The notes: generated by a model from the sequence alone, not told the origin. Numbered from the stretch's first letter, positions 16,176-24,776 are shown. The stretch: 64,000 nucleotides of DNA from Leptolyngbya sp. SIO1E4 (GCA_010672825.2 JAAHFU020000001.1:1736001-1800000), one strand, 5' to 3'. Numbers and translations are program-made.

Positions 16176-18734
16176 CTAAAAACGATAGCTAACCCCCAGT
16201 CGGACATTCGTTCCAGACTGGCTCAATCGCTCAATATCAGCAGCATCTTCAGGCTGTGTTCGCACTGTTGAGTAGGTGTAGTACTCCGTGTTGAAAAGGT
16301 TATAAATACCCAGGCTTAAGCCCAGATTGGACGTTGGATTGTAGCTGCCAATCAAATCAAACACGGCATAGGCGTCAGGGACAAAGGTATCAGCATCGTC
16401 CGGGACTCGCGCAGTGCCTACTATCGTACTCAGAAACTCAGCCCGCCACTGATCGCTCGGATCCCGGTAGCGCAGTCCTAGCACTGCGGTGAGGGGGTCT
16501 ACAGTGGTCAGGGGTTCATCATCAGTCTGGTTATCGCCCTGGGCCCAAGCAAAGCTGCCGAGCAAACTGAACCCTGAGCCATCTGGATTAAAGCGGTATT
16601 CTCCGCCTACTTCTACCCCAAAAATGCGCGCTTCAGCCACATTTTGCGTCTGGAACTGATTCACGCTCTGAGTGCCACCCAAAGACGGGGGTAAAAACGG
16701 ACAGGGCTCTGCGTCCACCAGGCAGCGCGTTCCGGCGGCGGCAAACGTCTCAATGAAGTTGTCATAGGTGTTGTAGAACCCGGTGACCCGGAAGTCGAAC
16801 TGAGGGAAATTCCCCCGCACGCCCACCTCAAAGCTATTACTGGTTTCCGGATCTAAGTCAGGGTTAGAGAGGGTTTCATACTTGAAAAAGGAGCCGGTCA
16901 GGTTGGTAAACCCACTGTTGATTTCGCTGTACAGAGGAGCCCGGAAACCGCGCGCATATTGCCCGTAGAGCGAAATTTCTGGGGTGGCTTCATAGAGCAG
17001 GGCAATCCGGGGAGACAGGGCAGAGGCATTCAGGTCAGCCGACTCTGCCCCATTGCGGACAAAGTCGTCATCGGGGTCTGTGGAGAGATCGTAGTGATCA
17101 AATCTGAGCCCGGCGATGATGTCGAGGGGGCCGATTTCCATCTCATTTTGGAGATAAAGGCCGAGTCGCAGGGTGTCGCCATCGGGAAAATCCTTAACCG
17201 GGAAGACATCGGGGGGGATTTCGTTGGTCGATTCCCCTGTGATGAGGTTGGTTTCGGTGCGATCGCGAGGCCGGGAGTTGAACGTATTCGAAACATCGAG
17301 TCCATAGGTCAGGCGATGGTTGACGCTGCCGGTTGAGAAGTCACTGCGCAACTGCACATCTCCCCCATAGCTATCCGCAAAGAACTGGTTCTCAGTTTCT
17401 CGAAAGACGCGGACTCCAGGAAAAGCTGACCCAGAAGCACGGGTTTCATCAAGCAGTTCAGTCAGAGTGGAATCTTGATAAAACGCCTGCACCCGAGCAA
17501 AGTTTAAGAATGATTCACTCTCTGGATTGTCGTATTCATAGGCCAGGCTGACGCGGGTGCGATCGATCAAAATATCTTCCGTCTCGCTCAGGTTGATGCC
17601 GAGATTACCGTCAGCCTCGTTGCGGCGGGTGTCGCGGTTAAAGTCTTCAGCAATAAAGCTCAGTTTGCTTACCGGGCTCAAACGCTGAACAAAATGACCA
17701 AAGACGGTCGTTCCTTCTGAATCGATGGAATCGACAAAATCTGAGTCGGCAAAAGTATCGGTTTCTCGCCCGTCACGCCGACTGATCACAAACACCGCCT
17801 CGGATGAATCGCGACGACCGGCAATCCGAAAGACGTTATCAAAGCCGCCAGTTTCACTCACAAAAATAGAAGACACATCGGCGGCAAAATCGTCATCGTC
17901 TCCCAATAAATCGCTGGGTTCCAGGGAGCGGAAGGTCACAACCCCACCCAGGGCATCACTGCCGTAGAGGGTTGAGGCTGGGCCGCGCAAAATCTCAACC
18001 GCCTGCAGGGTCGCGAAGTCCACATAGTCGCCCCGACCCAAATTAAACGGCCCAAATTCGAATCGTTCGGGCAGGCGAATGCCATCTAGCTGAAAGAGAA
18101 TTCGATTGCCTTCAATGCCACGAATATTGACATCCTGGACGCCATAACGGGGGTTATCTCGCACAGACACCCCCGGTTCGTAGCGCAACAGATCTTGCAA
18201 ATTTTGAAATTGATAGAACTCAAAATCTTCGAGTTCAAAGACGGTGACTGTGGCTGGGAGTTGGTCAACCCGCAGCGGGTTGCGCGTCCCAGTAACGGTG
18301 AAGCGCAGGGTCTCACCGGTGAATTCAGGGCCACTCTCCTGGCTGCGATCTGTGCTGTCATTGGCCTGGGCCACAACAGCCTCCGCCACCTCGACCTCAC
18401 CAGTCTCGACCTCAGCAGTATTGACCGAGGCAGTATTGACCGAGGCGGAAACGCCTTGAGTTCTGGTTGACGCTTCAGGAAGCTGTAGTGAAGAATTTTT
18501 TGCATCTGGAGTGTATGGCCTGGGCTGCGATCGCGGGTCAAAACTGGCAGTAAGCTGAGCGATCGCACCTGGGCTTGAAGCCTCTATTGCTTGCTTCTCA
18601 AGGTTTAAAGCACGAGATACTGGGGGCTCAGCGATCTCATCCCCGGGAGATGCCAGGGCAGAAAATTCCCAACAGTACAAAATACAAAAAGGGACACTGA
18701 AAAGAATAATTCTCAATAAAGAAGCGTAGTTCAT
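16176..18734 (-). CDS. TonB-dependent outer-membrane receptor
   Basis: 852 residues: a signal peptide (~1-29), a long low-complexity Ala/Val/Glu/Thr-rich stretch (to ~140), a TonB-box-like 'LRFTVTGTR' (~143-151), a plug domain with 'VNIRGIEGNRILFQLDGI' and 'VEILRGPASTLYGSDALGG', and a C-terminal beta-barrel ending in Phe ('GVSYRF'), the signal for barrel insertion. The plug wording and the barrel motifs FRAP ('GFRAPLYSE') and NPDL resemble heme/hemoglobin receptors. However, no His lies between FRAP and NPDL, where heme receptors place one. Ligand: heme, siderophore or cobalamin, unresolved. It sits between the ATPase and binding-protein genes of one operon. Confidence 0.92.
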   Translation of the reverse strand: MNYASLLRIILFSVPFCILYCWEFSALASPGDEIAEPPVSRALNLEKQAIEASSPGAIAQLTASFDPRSQPRPYTPDAKNSSLQLPEASTRTQGVSASVNTASVNTAEVETGEVEVAEAVVAQANDSTDRSQESGPEFTGETLRFTVTGTRNPLRVDQLPATVTVFELEDFEFYQFQNLQDLLRYEPGVSVRDNPRYGVQDVNIRGIEGNRILFQLDGIRLPERFEFGPFNLGRGDYVDFATLQAVEILRGPASTLYGSDALGGVVTFRSLEPSDLLGDDDDFAADVSSIFVSETGGFDNVFRIAGRRDSSEAVFVISRRDGRETDTFADSDFVDSIDSEGTTVFGHFVQRLSPVSKLSFIAEDFNRDTRRNEADGNLGINLSETEDILIDRTRVSLAYEYDNPESESFLNFARVQAFYQDSTLTELLDETRASGSAFPGVRVFRETENQFFADSYGGDVQLRSDFSTGSVNHRLTYGLDVSNTFNSRPRDRTETNLITGESTNEIPPDVFPVKDFPDGDTLRLGLYLQNEMEIGPLDIIAGLRFDHYDLSTDPDDDFVRNGAESADLNASALSPRIALLYEATPEISLYGQYARGFRAPLYSEINSGFTNLTGSFFKYETLSNPDLDPETSNSFEVGVRGNFPQFDFRVTGFYNTYDNFIETFAAAGTRCLVDAEPCPFLPPSLGGTQSVNQFQTQNVAEARIFGVEVGGEYRFNPDGSGFSLLGSFAWAQGDNQTDDEPLTTVDPLTAVLGLRYRDPSDQWRAEFLSTIVGTARVPDDADTFVPDAYAVFDLIGSYNPTSNLGLSLGIYNLFNTEYYTYSTVRTQPEDAADIERLSQSGTNVRLGVSYRF

Positions 18735-18765
18735 GGCATCACCATAGGGGGCGTTGTAACAGACA

Positions 18766-18805
18766 GTGTGTGAGAAGGCGTGTGTGAGAAGTGATGTGTG
18801 AGAAG
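18766..18805 (-). repeat. three 14-bp direct repeats upstream of the receptor gene
   Basis: GTGTGTGAGAAG occurs at 18766-18777 and 18780-18791, and ATGTGTGAGAAG at 18794-18805, an exact 14-base period. They fill half of the 88-base gap between the ATPase stop and the receptor start. They may be a regulator-binding array or simply slipped-strand expansion. Confidence 0.7.
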
Positions 18806-18822
18806 ACGAGAAACTCGCCGAG

Positions 18823-19635
18823 CTAGGAGGGTGCAGTGGTTAGCTCAGCACTATGAGGGCTGCAGGCCGCCAGCGGGCAAATTTGCAGACCCACTGGGGT
18901 GTGAATGATGGCGGCTTCAATATCAAAGACTTGACGCAGGGTATCGGGGGTGAGCATTTCAGTTGGGGTGCCCACAGCCCAGAGATGCCCCTGACGCATG
19001 AGAGCCAGGCGATCGCTATATCGCGCCGCCAAATTAATGTCGTGTAGCACCGTGATGATAGAAAGACCTTGCTGGCGATTGAGACGTTTCAGCAGTTCCA
19101 GCAGCTGCAGCTGATAGTGCAGGTCTAAAAAGGTTGTCGGTTCATCCAGCAGCAGCACTTTGGGATCTTGCGCTAAGGCCAAGGCTAAAAAGGCTCGCTG
19201 GCGTTCGCCACCCGAGAGATCGGTGACCGGGCGATCGCGATAGTGATCAATTTCTGTCCAGTGCAGGGCTTTTTCCACCTGCTGACGTCCAGCGTCATCC
19301 AATTCCCACTGCCACCAGGGTTGATGGGGCGATCGCCCCAAACTCACGAGTTGATAGACCGTGAGCCCATCTGGGAGGGTTTGCTGTTGGGGCAGCAGGG
19401 CCAATCGGCGCGCCATCGTGGTGGGCGACAGGGTGTGGATATCTCGCCCATCCAGCCGTACAGCCCCTTGCTGAGGTTTTAGAATCCGACTCAGGAGGCG
19501 CAACAGTGTCGATTTACCAGAGCCGTTAGCCCCCAGGAGGCTGAGCCATTCTCCGGAAACCAGAGAGAGGTTGACCGCTGCAACGATGGGGCGGTCGTTA
19601 TATCCTCCGGTGAGCTGATGGGCTTCTAACGGCAT
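18823..19635 (-). CDS. FecE/HmuV-type ABC transporter ATPase
   Basis: 270 residues from the ATG at 19635. Walker A is GANGSGKS (35-42), the ABC signature is LSGGERQ (141-147) and Walker B is LLLDEP (162-167), followed by the D-loop and the switch His in 'TVLHDINLAARY'. It powers import through the neighbouring permease. I chose 19635 because GGGAGGG lies 8 bases upstream and the start is 2 bases after the permease stop. The longer frame (14 more residues) would overlap the permease gene. It is the fourth gene of the uptake operon. Confidence 0.94.
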   Translation of the reverse strand: MPLEAHQLTGGYNDRPIVAAVNLSLVSGEWLSLLGANGSGKSTLLRLLSRILKPQQGAVRLDGRDIHTLSPTTMARRLALLPQQQTLPDGLTVYQLVSLGRSPHQPWWQWELDDAGRQQVEKALHWTEIDHYRDRPVTDLSGGERQRAFLALALAQDPKVLLLDEPTTFLDLHYQLQLLELLKRLNRQQGLSIITVLHDINLAARYSDRLALMRQGHLWAVGTPTEMLTPDTLRQVFDIEAAIIHTPVGLQICPLAACSPHSAELTTAPS

Positions 19636-19637
19636 GG

Positions 19638-20672
19638 TTATAGCCCTCCCCGCGTGCGCCGACGGTGCAGCAGCCAAATAAAGACAGGGGCACCGAGTAT
19701 CGCGGTGACGACCCCCACAGGCAATTCTACTGGCCCTGCCCGCGCAATTAAGTCCGCCCCTGACAGCACAAACGCCCCGCCCAATGCCGAAAATGGCAAC
19801 ACCAAACGATAGTCAGTGCCCACCAGCAATCGCACCCCATGGGGCACAATCAGACCCACAAACCCCACCAGCCCGGCGATGCTGACGGCCCCTGCCGCCA
19901 AAAGGGTGGCAACAGCGCCAATTAAACAGCGCGATCGCACCAGCGAGACGCCTAACCCAGTGGCCAGGTCATCCCCCAAGTTCAGCAGGTTGACCTGCCG
20001 CGCCAGCAAACAGGCCACGATCGCAGCCAAAAGCAAGCCTGGCCCTACCAATCTGACCTCTGTCCAACCCCGTCCATTGAGGCTGCCAATCAGCCAGTTC
20101 AGCGCCGCTTGAATTTGACCATCCGGAGACAGCAGCAACAGAAGTGACTGAATTGCCCCAAAAAACGAACTGAACGCGACTCCACCCAGCACCAATCGCT
20201 CGACGGATAAGGTGGTACCAGTGCGGGCCAGAAGATAAACCATCAACGTGGTGACAACGGCGCCTACCCAAGCCCCAAAGGGCACCCATATTCGCAGCAG
20301 CCCGACACCAACGACCAAAACCACCACCAGCCCAGCACCTGCCGAAATGCCCAACAAAAATGGACTGGCCAGGCCATTGCGCAACATTCCCTGCAGCAAT
20401 GCACCTGCCAGCCCTAACGCCATGCCCACAATGAGCGCTGCCAATACTCGCGGCAGTCGTAGATCCCACAGGATGGTCTGGTGAATAGGGTTGCCCTGAC
20501 GCAGCGCTGCCGCCATCAGTTCTTGGCCAGTGAGGGCAACTGAGCCATTAGTCAGAGAGAGAAATACAACGACGCTTAACCCCAAACACAGCAGAACCGC
20601 TGCCAGCAAGATTCGCTGCCGCTGCCCGAGGCGCTGAGTGAAGGAACCGGGCGATCGCACCGTCGTTGTCAT
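19638..20672 (-). CDS. FecCD-family ABC transporter permease
   Basis: 344 residues with about ten membrane helices, the size and style of the BtuC/FecCD permeases that import iron-siderophores, heme or cobalamin. Recognisable stretches are 'LRLPRVLAALIVGMALGLAGALLQG', read in two parts, and 'GLVGFVGLIVPHGVRLLVG', the coupling-helix region that contacts the ATPase. Only one permease gene is present, so it should act as a homodimer. The ATG at 20672 has GGAAG 3 bases upstream. An upstream in-frame ATG at 20756 would overlap exbD and is rejected. Confidence 0.94.
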   Translation of the reverse strand: MTTTVRSPGSFTQRLGQRQRILLAAVLLCLGLSVVVFLSLTNGSVALTGQELMAAALRQGNPIHQTILWDLRLPRVLAALIVGMALGLAGALLQGMLRNGLASPFLLGISAGAGLVVVLVVGVGLLRIWVPFGAWVGAVVTTLMVYLLARTGTTLSVERLVLGGVAFSSFFGAIQSLLLLLSPDGQIQAALNWLIGSLNGRGWTEVRLVGPGLLLAAIVACLLARQVNLLNLGDDLATGLGVSLVRSRCLIGAVATLLAAGAVSIAGLVGFVGLIVPHGVRLLVGTDYRLVLPFSALGGAFVLSGADLIARAGPVELPVGVVTAILGAPVFIWLLHRRRTRGGL

Positions 20673-20724
20673 CGTCTTCCAACTCTCGTCTTTGCATCTG
20701 AAATGACTGTGCCGTACAAAAACA

Positions 20725-21141
20725 TCATGGTTCTTGGGGTTCAGGTTCAGTGGCAATTCCTAACTGCACGCCCTCTAACACTCGCAGCTCATCCATCACG
20801 TCAATTACTTGGCCGTGATAAACCTGCTCATCAGCCTGAATGGTGACAATAGCCGATTGATTGGGAACCAGGGCTTGCTCAATAGCAGACCGTAAGTCTT
20901 CTAAGGCGATCGGCGCTTTATCTAACGCCAGACTGCCGTCCGGCTGCAGCGTGACCGTAAAGTCTGTCTGAGTTTGCGGCGTAGCGCTGTCTGCCTGAGG
21001 CAGATCTACCGGGATGCCCTCGGTGCGAGTCAGGAACAGCGTCGCCAAAATGAAGAACGCCAAGATCGCAAAAATCACGTCGATCATGGGCACGATATTG
21101 ACTTCCAAGGCCTCTTCTGACTCTTCATCCCACACGCGCAT
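20725..21141 (-). CDS. exbD: ExbD-type energy-transducing membrane protein
   Basis: 138 residues from the ATG at 21141 (GGAGGAG 5 bases upstream): an N-terminal cytoplasmic segment, a single membrane helix with the conserved Asp in 'VPMIDVIFAILAFF', which carries protons, and a periplasmic domain. With ExbB it converts the proton gradient into TonB movement. The gene overlaps exbB by 17 bases, so the two are coupled. The frame extends upstream to 21219 but inside exbB, and is rejected. The C-terminus is acidic and Pro-rich. Confidence 0.92.
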   Translation of the reverse strand: MRVWDEESEEALEVNIVPMIDVIFAILAFFILATLFLTRTEGIPVDLPQADSATPQTQTDFTVTLQPDGSLALDKAPIALEDLRSAIEQALVPNQSAIVTIQADEQVYHGQVIDVMDELRVLEGVQLGIATEPEPQEP

Positions 21142-21793
21142 AGGGCTCCTCCGCTGAATTATGGGCCGGGTATGTGGCGCGATAGTGCCATTCATAAAGA
21201 ATTTCGAGTTGGCTGCCATACTCCTGCAGCAGGGCTACCTGCCGTCTGTACAGACCCCGAAATAAATTCGCGACCAGCAGGGTGAAAATCGCCACCATCA
21301 TGCCCGCTGCGGTAGAGACCAGGGCTTCGCTGATACCCCCGGTCACGGCTTCGGCATTGCTCCCTAACTCCCCAATTTGAATCGAGGCAAACGAGCGAAT
21401 CAGACCCAAGATCGTGCCCAACAACCCCAGCAATGGGGCCACTGCGATGATGGTTTGAAACACCGTGTTGAACCGTTTGAGCAAGGGGAGTTCTGCCTGA
21501 GTAGCGCCCTCTAGGGCTAAGCGAAACTGGCTAGGAGAAGCCCCATCTAGCTCTAGCGCTTCTAGAAAAATTCGGGCAATGGGCAAATCAAGATGTTTTT
21601 TGAGTCGCTCAAAAGCGTCAGCAGGATTCGCGCGATAGGTTTGCAAAATATTTTTTACAACCGATCGCTGACGGCGGCTGACGCGCAACCAAAAGATCGC
21701 CCGCTCAACAGTTAGTGCGATCGCCGTCACTGAAAACAACAACAGCGGCACCATGACGATGCCGCCTGCTGCAAATACCTGAACCATAGACAT
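21125..21793 (-). CDS. exbB: ExbB/TolQ-family proton channel
   Basis: 222 residues with three membrane helices: an N-terminal one ('GIVMVPLLLFSVTAIAL'), then after a long cytoplasmic loop 'IIAVAPLLGLLGTILGLIRSF' and 'GGISEALVSTAAGMMVAIFTLL', the family's signature pair. It forms the ExbB pentamer around ExbD and drives TonB. It is the first gene of the minus-strand uptake operon and faces tonB across a 283-base control region. Its job in the TonB system, rather than in Tol-Pal, is inferred from the transporter neighbours. Confidence 0.93.
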   Translation of the reverse strand: MSMVQVFAAGGIVMVPLLLFSVTAIALTVERAIFWLRVSRRQRSVVKNILQTYRANPADAFERLKKHLDLPIARIFLEALELDGASPSQFRLALEGATQAELPLLKRFNTVFQTIIAVAPLLGLLGTILGLIRSFASIQIGELGSNAEAVTGGISEALVSTAAGMMVAIFTLLVANLFRGLYRRQVALLQEYGSQLEILYEWHYRATYPAHNSAEEPYARVG

Positions 21794-21885
21794 TCTGGAG
21801 AGTCCTCATGGGGAAGGTCGAAGCCCGTCGTAAACCGGGTGAAGAAAGGCATCCTTACTGGATGAACGTAAGCTTATTGATACTT

Positions 21886-21984
21886 GATGTCAAGTACTTG
21901 ATCAACACCTCGAACAATGCATAAAGACTTCAATTCTCACCAAAAACTCCCTAGATAGCTCTAAATATATTGATTAGAGATCAA
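21886..21984. promoter_or_regulatory. candidate operators in the exbB-tonB control region
   Basis: Two TTGA/TCAA-type palindromes lie between the divergent starts: a perfect 12-base palindrome TCAAGTACTTGA (21890-21901) flanked by further TTGA and TCAA, and TTGAT-N5-ATCAA (21970-21984). They are positioned to control both directions. The binding protein is unknown; a clear Fur box was not found. Confidence 0.4.
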
Positions 21985-22076
21985 TTTGCTTGATATTTTG
22001 AAGGGATACCTCTAGTCTCAAATGAGAAAAGGATTCATCTTTGATGACATATAGGCTCACTTAAGATCTTCTGATA

Positions 22077-23417
22077 ATGGCGCTTTCTAATGACTGTCTC
22101 AGGCAACGAGATTACGAAAATGCCCTCACTCAGCGGCGATTGGCCTTGGGGGTGTTGGGAGCTGTGGGCCTGCATGTAGGGCTCTTGCCCTGGTTAAGCT
22201 GGTCACCCCTACAACTCACTGAGCTAGATGAACCTGATCGAATTCAGCTAGTGGTGACGCCTGAGGCCCCAGAGCCCATCACCGAAACGACCCTAGAAGA
22301 GGAAGCTGCTGCCGCCCCGGAACCGCCGCCCCCAGTGCCGACAGAGCTGGCTGAAACCCCCAATACCGCCCTCACCCTTGATGAATCTCCCACGGTTGCA
22401 GAACCTGAAATAGAAACCCCCTCTGAGCCTGAAACAGAGATTTCAGAGGAAGAGCCTGAAACAGAAACCCCTACACCAGACGCTGAAACAGAGGAAGAGC
22501 CAGCAGGGCCAGTTGAAGCCGAAGGCGAATTCTCAGATGCGCTAAGCCGTCTGCTAACAGGAGTTGGCAGTGATCTCAACGCTGAGTCTGTGCCAACCGG
22601 CAATGGTGAAGAGGATGAGGTGCCAGAGGAAGCTGGTGGTGGCGGGTCATCCGGAACAGAAACTGCCGCCGCGAGCGGCTCGGGTGGTGGGGGCGGCGGT
22701 AGCGTTTCCTGCAGTAGCTGCAGCCGTCCAAGCTACCCAGCATCTGCTTTAGATGCTGGCATTGAAGGGCAACCCGTTGTCGTTGCCGAATTTGATGCCA
22801 GTGGCAACGTGATTGGCGTGACCCTGGTGCAGTCTAGCGGCAATGCGGCCCTTGATCAGGCAGCGTTGTCATCCGTGCGCAATTGGCGCTTCAATACCGG
22901 GGGCCAAGCAGGGTCAGTTCCCGTTGAGATTCCCTTTGTGATAGATGGTTCCGAGCGTCATGAAGAAGCCCAACGGCAGGGCGATCGTGACTCTGTCGAT
23001 CTGCCCTCTGAAGGCGAGACTGCCGCAGAAGAAAGTCCTGACTCTGCCAGTGTAGAATCACCTTCTGAGGAAGATGACGCAACCCCAGCAGATTCGACCT
23101 CACCGGCAGCGGAAGAAGACACTGAAGAACCGGAGGAAGCCCCACCAGAGACCGAAGATGAGGCTGCAGATCCCGAAGCTGCACCAGAGACTCCTGAGAC
23201 CTCTGAGCCGTCTGAACCCGAGACTACACCAGAGCCCGAGGCCCCGCCAGAGCCTGAGGCAGCTCCACCCGCTGCAGAAGAGGCACCACCGCCCGCCCCT
23301 GAACCACCTCCCGAGCCTGAAGCACCACCGCCCGCTCCGGTAGAACCAGCGCCGCAACCTGAGCCTATGGTGCCTGAACCAGCCGCAGAAGAGCCAGCCA
23401 CAGGTGACAGCGAATAG
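22077..23417 (+). CDS. tonB: TonB-family protein with an internal TonB domain and long acidic C-terminal tail
   Basis: 446 residues. A membrane anchor (~22-42), a Pro/Glu-rich periplasm-spanning region (~58-160) and a Gly/Ser-rich hinge (~175-210) lead to a TonB C-terminal-type domain from Cys212 and Cys215 ('CSSCSRPSYP') through 'DASGNVIGVTLVQSSGNAALDQAAL' (in two strands) to ~290. TonB domains normally end the protein. Here another ~150 residues of Pro/Glu/Ala repeats follow, ending 'EEPATGDSE'. It is divergent from exbB, so it is the energy transducer for the receptor in this locus. The paired Cys before the domain could form a disulphide; that is inference. Confidence 0.87.
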   Translation: MALSNDCLRQRDYENALTQRRLALGVLGAVGLHVGLLPWLSWSPLQLTELDEPDRIQLVVTPEAPEPITETTLEEEAAAAPEPPPPVPTELAETPNTALTLDESPTVAEPEIETPSEPETEISEEEPETETPTPDAETEEEPAGPVEAEGEFSDALSRLLTGVGSDLNAESVPTGNGEEDEVPEEAGGGGSSGTETAAASGSGGGGGGSVSCSSCSRPSYPASALDAGIEGQPVVVAEFDASGNVIGVTLVQSSGNAALDQAALSSVRNWRFNTGGQAGSVPVEIPFVIDGSERHEEAQRQGDRDSVDLPSEGETAAEESPDSASVESPSEEDDATPADSTSPAAEEDTEEPEEAPPETEDEAADPEAAPETPETSEPSEPETTPEPEAPPEPEAAPPAAEEAPPPAPEPPPEPEAPPPAPVEPAPQPEPMVPEPAAEEPATGDSE

Positions 23418-23748
23418 CCCGACCAACTCTAGTCTCCAGAGCGGTCGGAATTAAAATGAGAAGATATCAAAATACTCGTTATCCCTTAAGAGGCATCCGC
23501 AATGGTTCCACGGCCTCTTCACCAGACTCTACCCAGTACTGCAGAGCTACCCTGCTCTGACGATACCCCTGTGGACAATGCAGATGAGATCGCAGCTACA
23601 GGCCGAGCGTCAACGGGCGGAGCGGCTGGCTGCCTATGTGCGATCGCTCGGGGTTGATCCAGACAAGCTGCCAGAACCGTAGGCTACTTGTGACAGGTAA
23701 GTTCACCGCCTAGTGCCTGTGACTGTCCTTCCTAGGGTAACCCGCTGG
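23418..23748. other. 331-base interval between tonB and a convergent small gene
   Basis: It contains only the Uma2-like remnant described separately. There is no terminator hairpin I can name after tonB. Confidence 0.4.
23455..23682 (+). pseudogene. remnant of a Uma2-like (nuclease-fold) gene, C-terminal end
   Basis: A 75-codon open stretch without a good start ends in 'RSQLQAERQRAERLAAYVRS' followed by LGVDPDKLPEP. That charged coiled-coil tail with L-G-x-D-P-D near the stop is the usual end of the very abundant cyanobacterial Uma2 family. The nuclease-fold body is missing, so I read this as a decayed fragment. The identification rests on the last ~34 residues only. Confidence 0.42.
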
Positions 23749-24012
23749 CTATCTTCGCTTCGTCTCAAAATCTCGGCAGTTCAAAGCGGCATCGGTGAGT
23801 GCCTCAACTGGATGCACAGCACATTTCACCCACGCCTCGCCCGTAAAGTAATGACAACTGCCACAGGGAAGCCGACCACTGCGCCGCTGCAGCGCCCGCT
23901 TTTGAGCAACCTTCTTTAAGCCCCCGGCCACAAAGATACCGATACACACAGTCGTGCTGACTAAGTACACAGTGATGCAGAAGACACTCACTAGGGCTAA
24001 TGGAGAAATCAT
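23749..24012 (-). CDS. small cysteine-containing membrane protein, conserved cyanobacterial type
   Basis: 87 residues: one N-terminal membrane helix (~4-30), then a soluble tail with a patterned cysteine set, 'LPCGSCHYFTGEAW', a Cys in 'KCAVHP', and 'ALNCRDFE'. I recognise this as a common short hypothetical protein of cyanobacteria; the four Cys suggest a metal or disulphide site, but no function is known to me. The ATG overlaps the TGA of the upstream hydrolase (ATGA), so the two are translationally coupled. Confidence 0.78.
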   Translation of the reverse strand: MISPLALVSVFCITVYLVSTTVCIGIFVAGGLKKVAQKRALQRRSGRLPCGSCHYFTGEAWVKCAVHPVEALTDAALNCRDFETKRR

Positions 24013-24749
24013 GGAGCCAGCTCAACCAAAGGAAGTCCTGATTGACAAGCAGCCTGATGCCAAAACTCTAGAATGAGCTGACTGCAGCGCTGGGGGTACT
24101 CATGATGAAAGAAATGACGGCCTTGTGGGCACATCCAGAGGCGATCGCCTGACTTTAGCCACTGGTGCCACTGCATTTGAGTATTGGGATCCAAAATAAC
24201 GTCGTGGGCCCCGTTACAAACCAGCAACGGAGGTTCAATTCCACCGGTCGATAATGCATTGCGATGCGCCAGCGAATGGGGGGCAATCTCCGTATCGAGC
24301 ACCTGCGCCAATAGCTTAACAATCGCGGCTGCTTTAACCGGTGATTGAGGCCCAAACAGTAGCCGCGCCATCTGATTGAGCACAATTTTACGGTTGCAGG
24401 GCAACAACTCTCTCAAGGCGTAGTAATGGGCATGCCAACTCACTGCCGGGTTCGCCCCCACTGACAACAGCGTTAACGATTTCACTCGCTCAGGATATTG
24501 GCGCGCATACAGCAGCGCAATTGTGCCGCTGAGACTATGCCCAATCAGATGGATAGGGTGCGACTGTTGCTGAATGTAGTCGTGCAGGAGTACCAGAACT
24601 GTTTCCAGACAGCAGGACTCATCTGCAGTTTGGGAATAATTCCAGCAGCGTACATCAGCCTGAAGGTTTAACCGTTCAAAAAGTCGTTGATCAAACCGTC
24701 TCAGATGAGGGTTGGCACAAAGCCACAATCCATCGGGAGTATCTGACAT
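24009..24749 (-). CDS. alpha/beta-fold hydrolase
   Basis: 246 residues with the nucleophile elbow 'GHSLSG', an acid-loop candidate in 'NGAHDVILDP' and the catalytic His candidate in 'GRHFFHHEYP', all in the usual order. The N-terminal strand/oxyanion part 'LWLCANPHLRRFD' is atypical, lacking the common H-G-x-P. Likely an esterase, lipase or thioesterase acting on an unknown substrate. Coupled by a 4-base overlap to the small cysteine protein. It is preceded by the flavodoxin gene and its hairpin terminator. Confidence 0.85.
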   Translation of the reverse strand: MSDTPDGLWLCANPHLRRFDQRLFERLNLQADVRCWNYSQTADESCCLETVLVLLHDYIQQQSHPIHLIGHSLSGTIALLYARQYPERVKSLTLLSVGANPAVSWHAHYYALRELLPCNRKIVLNQMARLLFGPQSPVKAAAIVKLLAQVLDTEIAPHSLAHRNALSTGGIEPPLLVCNGAHDVILDPNTQMQWHQWLKSGDRLWMCPQGRHFFHHEYPQRCSQLILEFWHQAACQSGLPLVELAP

Positions 24750-24776
24750 AAGATTCGTCCAAATAACCGTAAGAAA

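Noticed and set aside
19969-20469. 166-codon frame inside the permease gene
   Set aside because: The permease frame has proper membrane helices and family motifs; this one is a Gly/Ala/Trp-rich shadow.
19638-20756. Permease start at 20756
   Set aside because: It would overlap exbD; the ATG at 20672 has a good ribosome binding site and fits the family's N-terminus.
22244-23401. Long minus-strand open frames opposite tonB, Ser/Gly/Val-rich
   Set aside because: They mirror the Pro/Glu-rich repeats of tonB; composition is low-complexity with no start signal or family resemblance.
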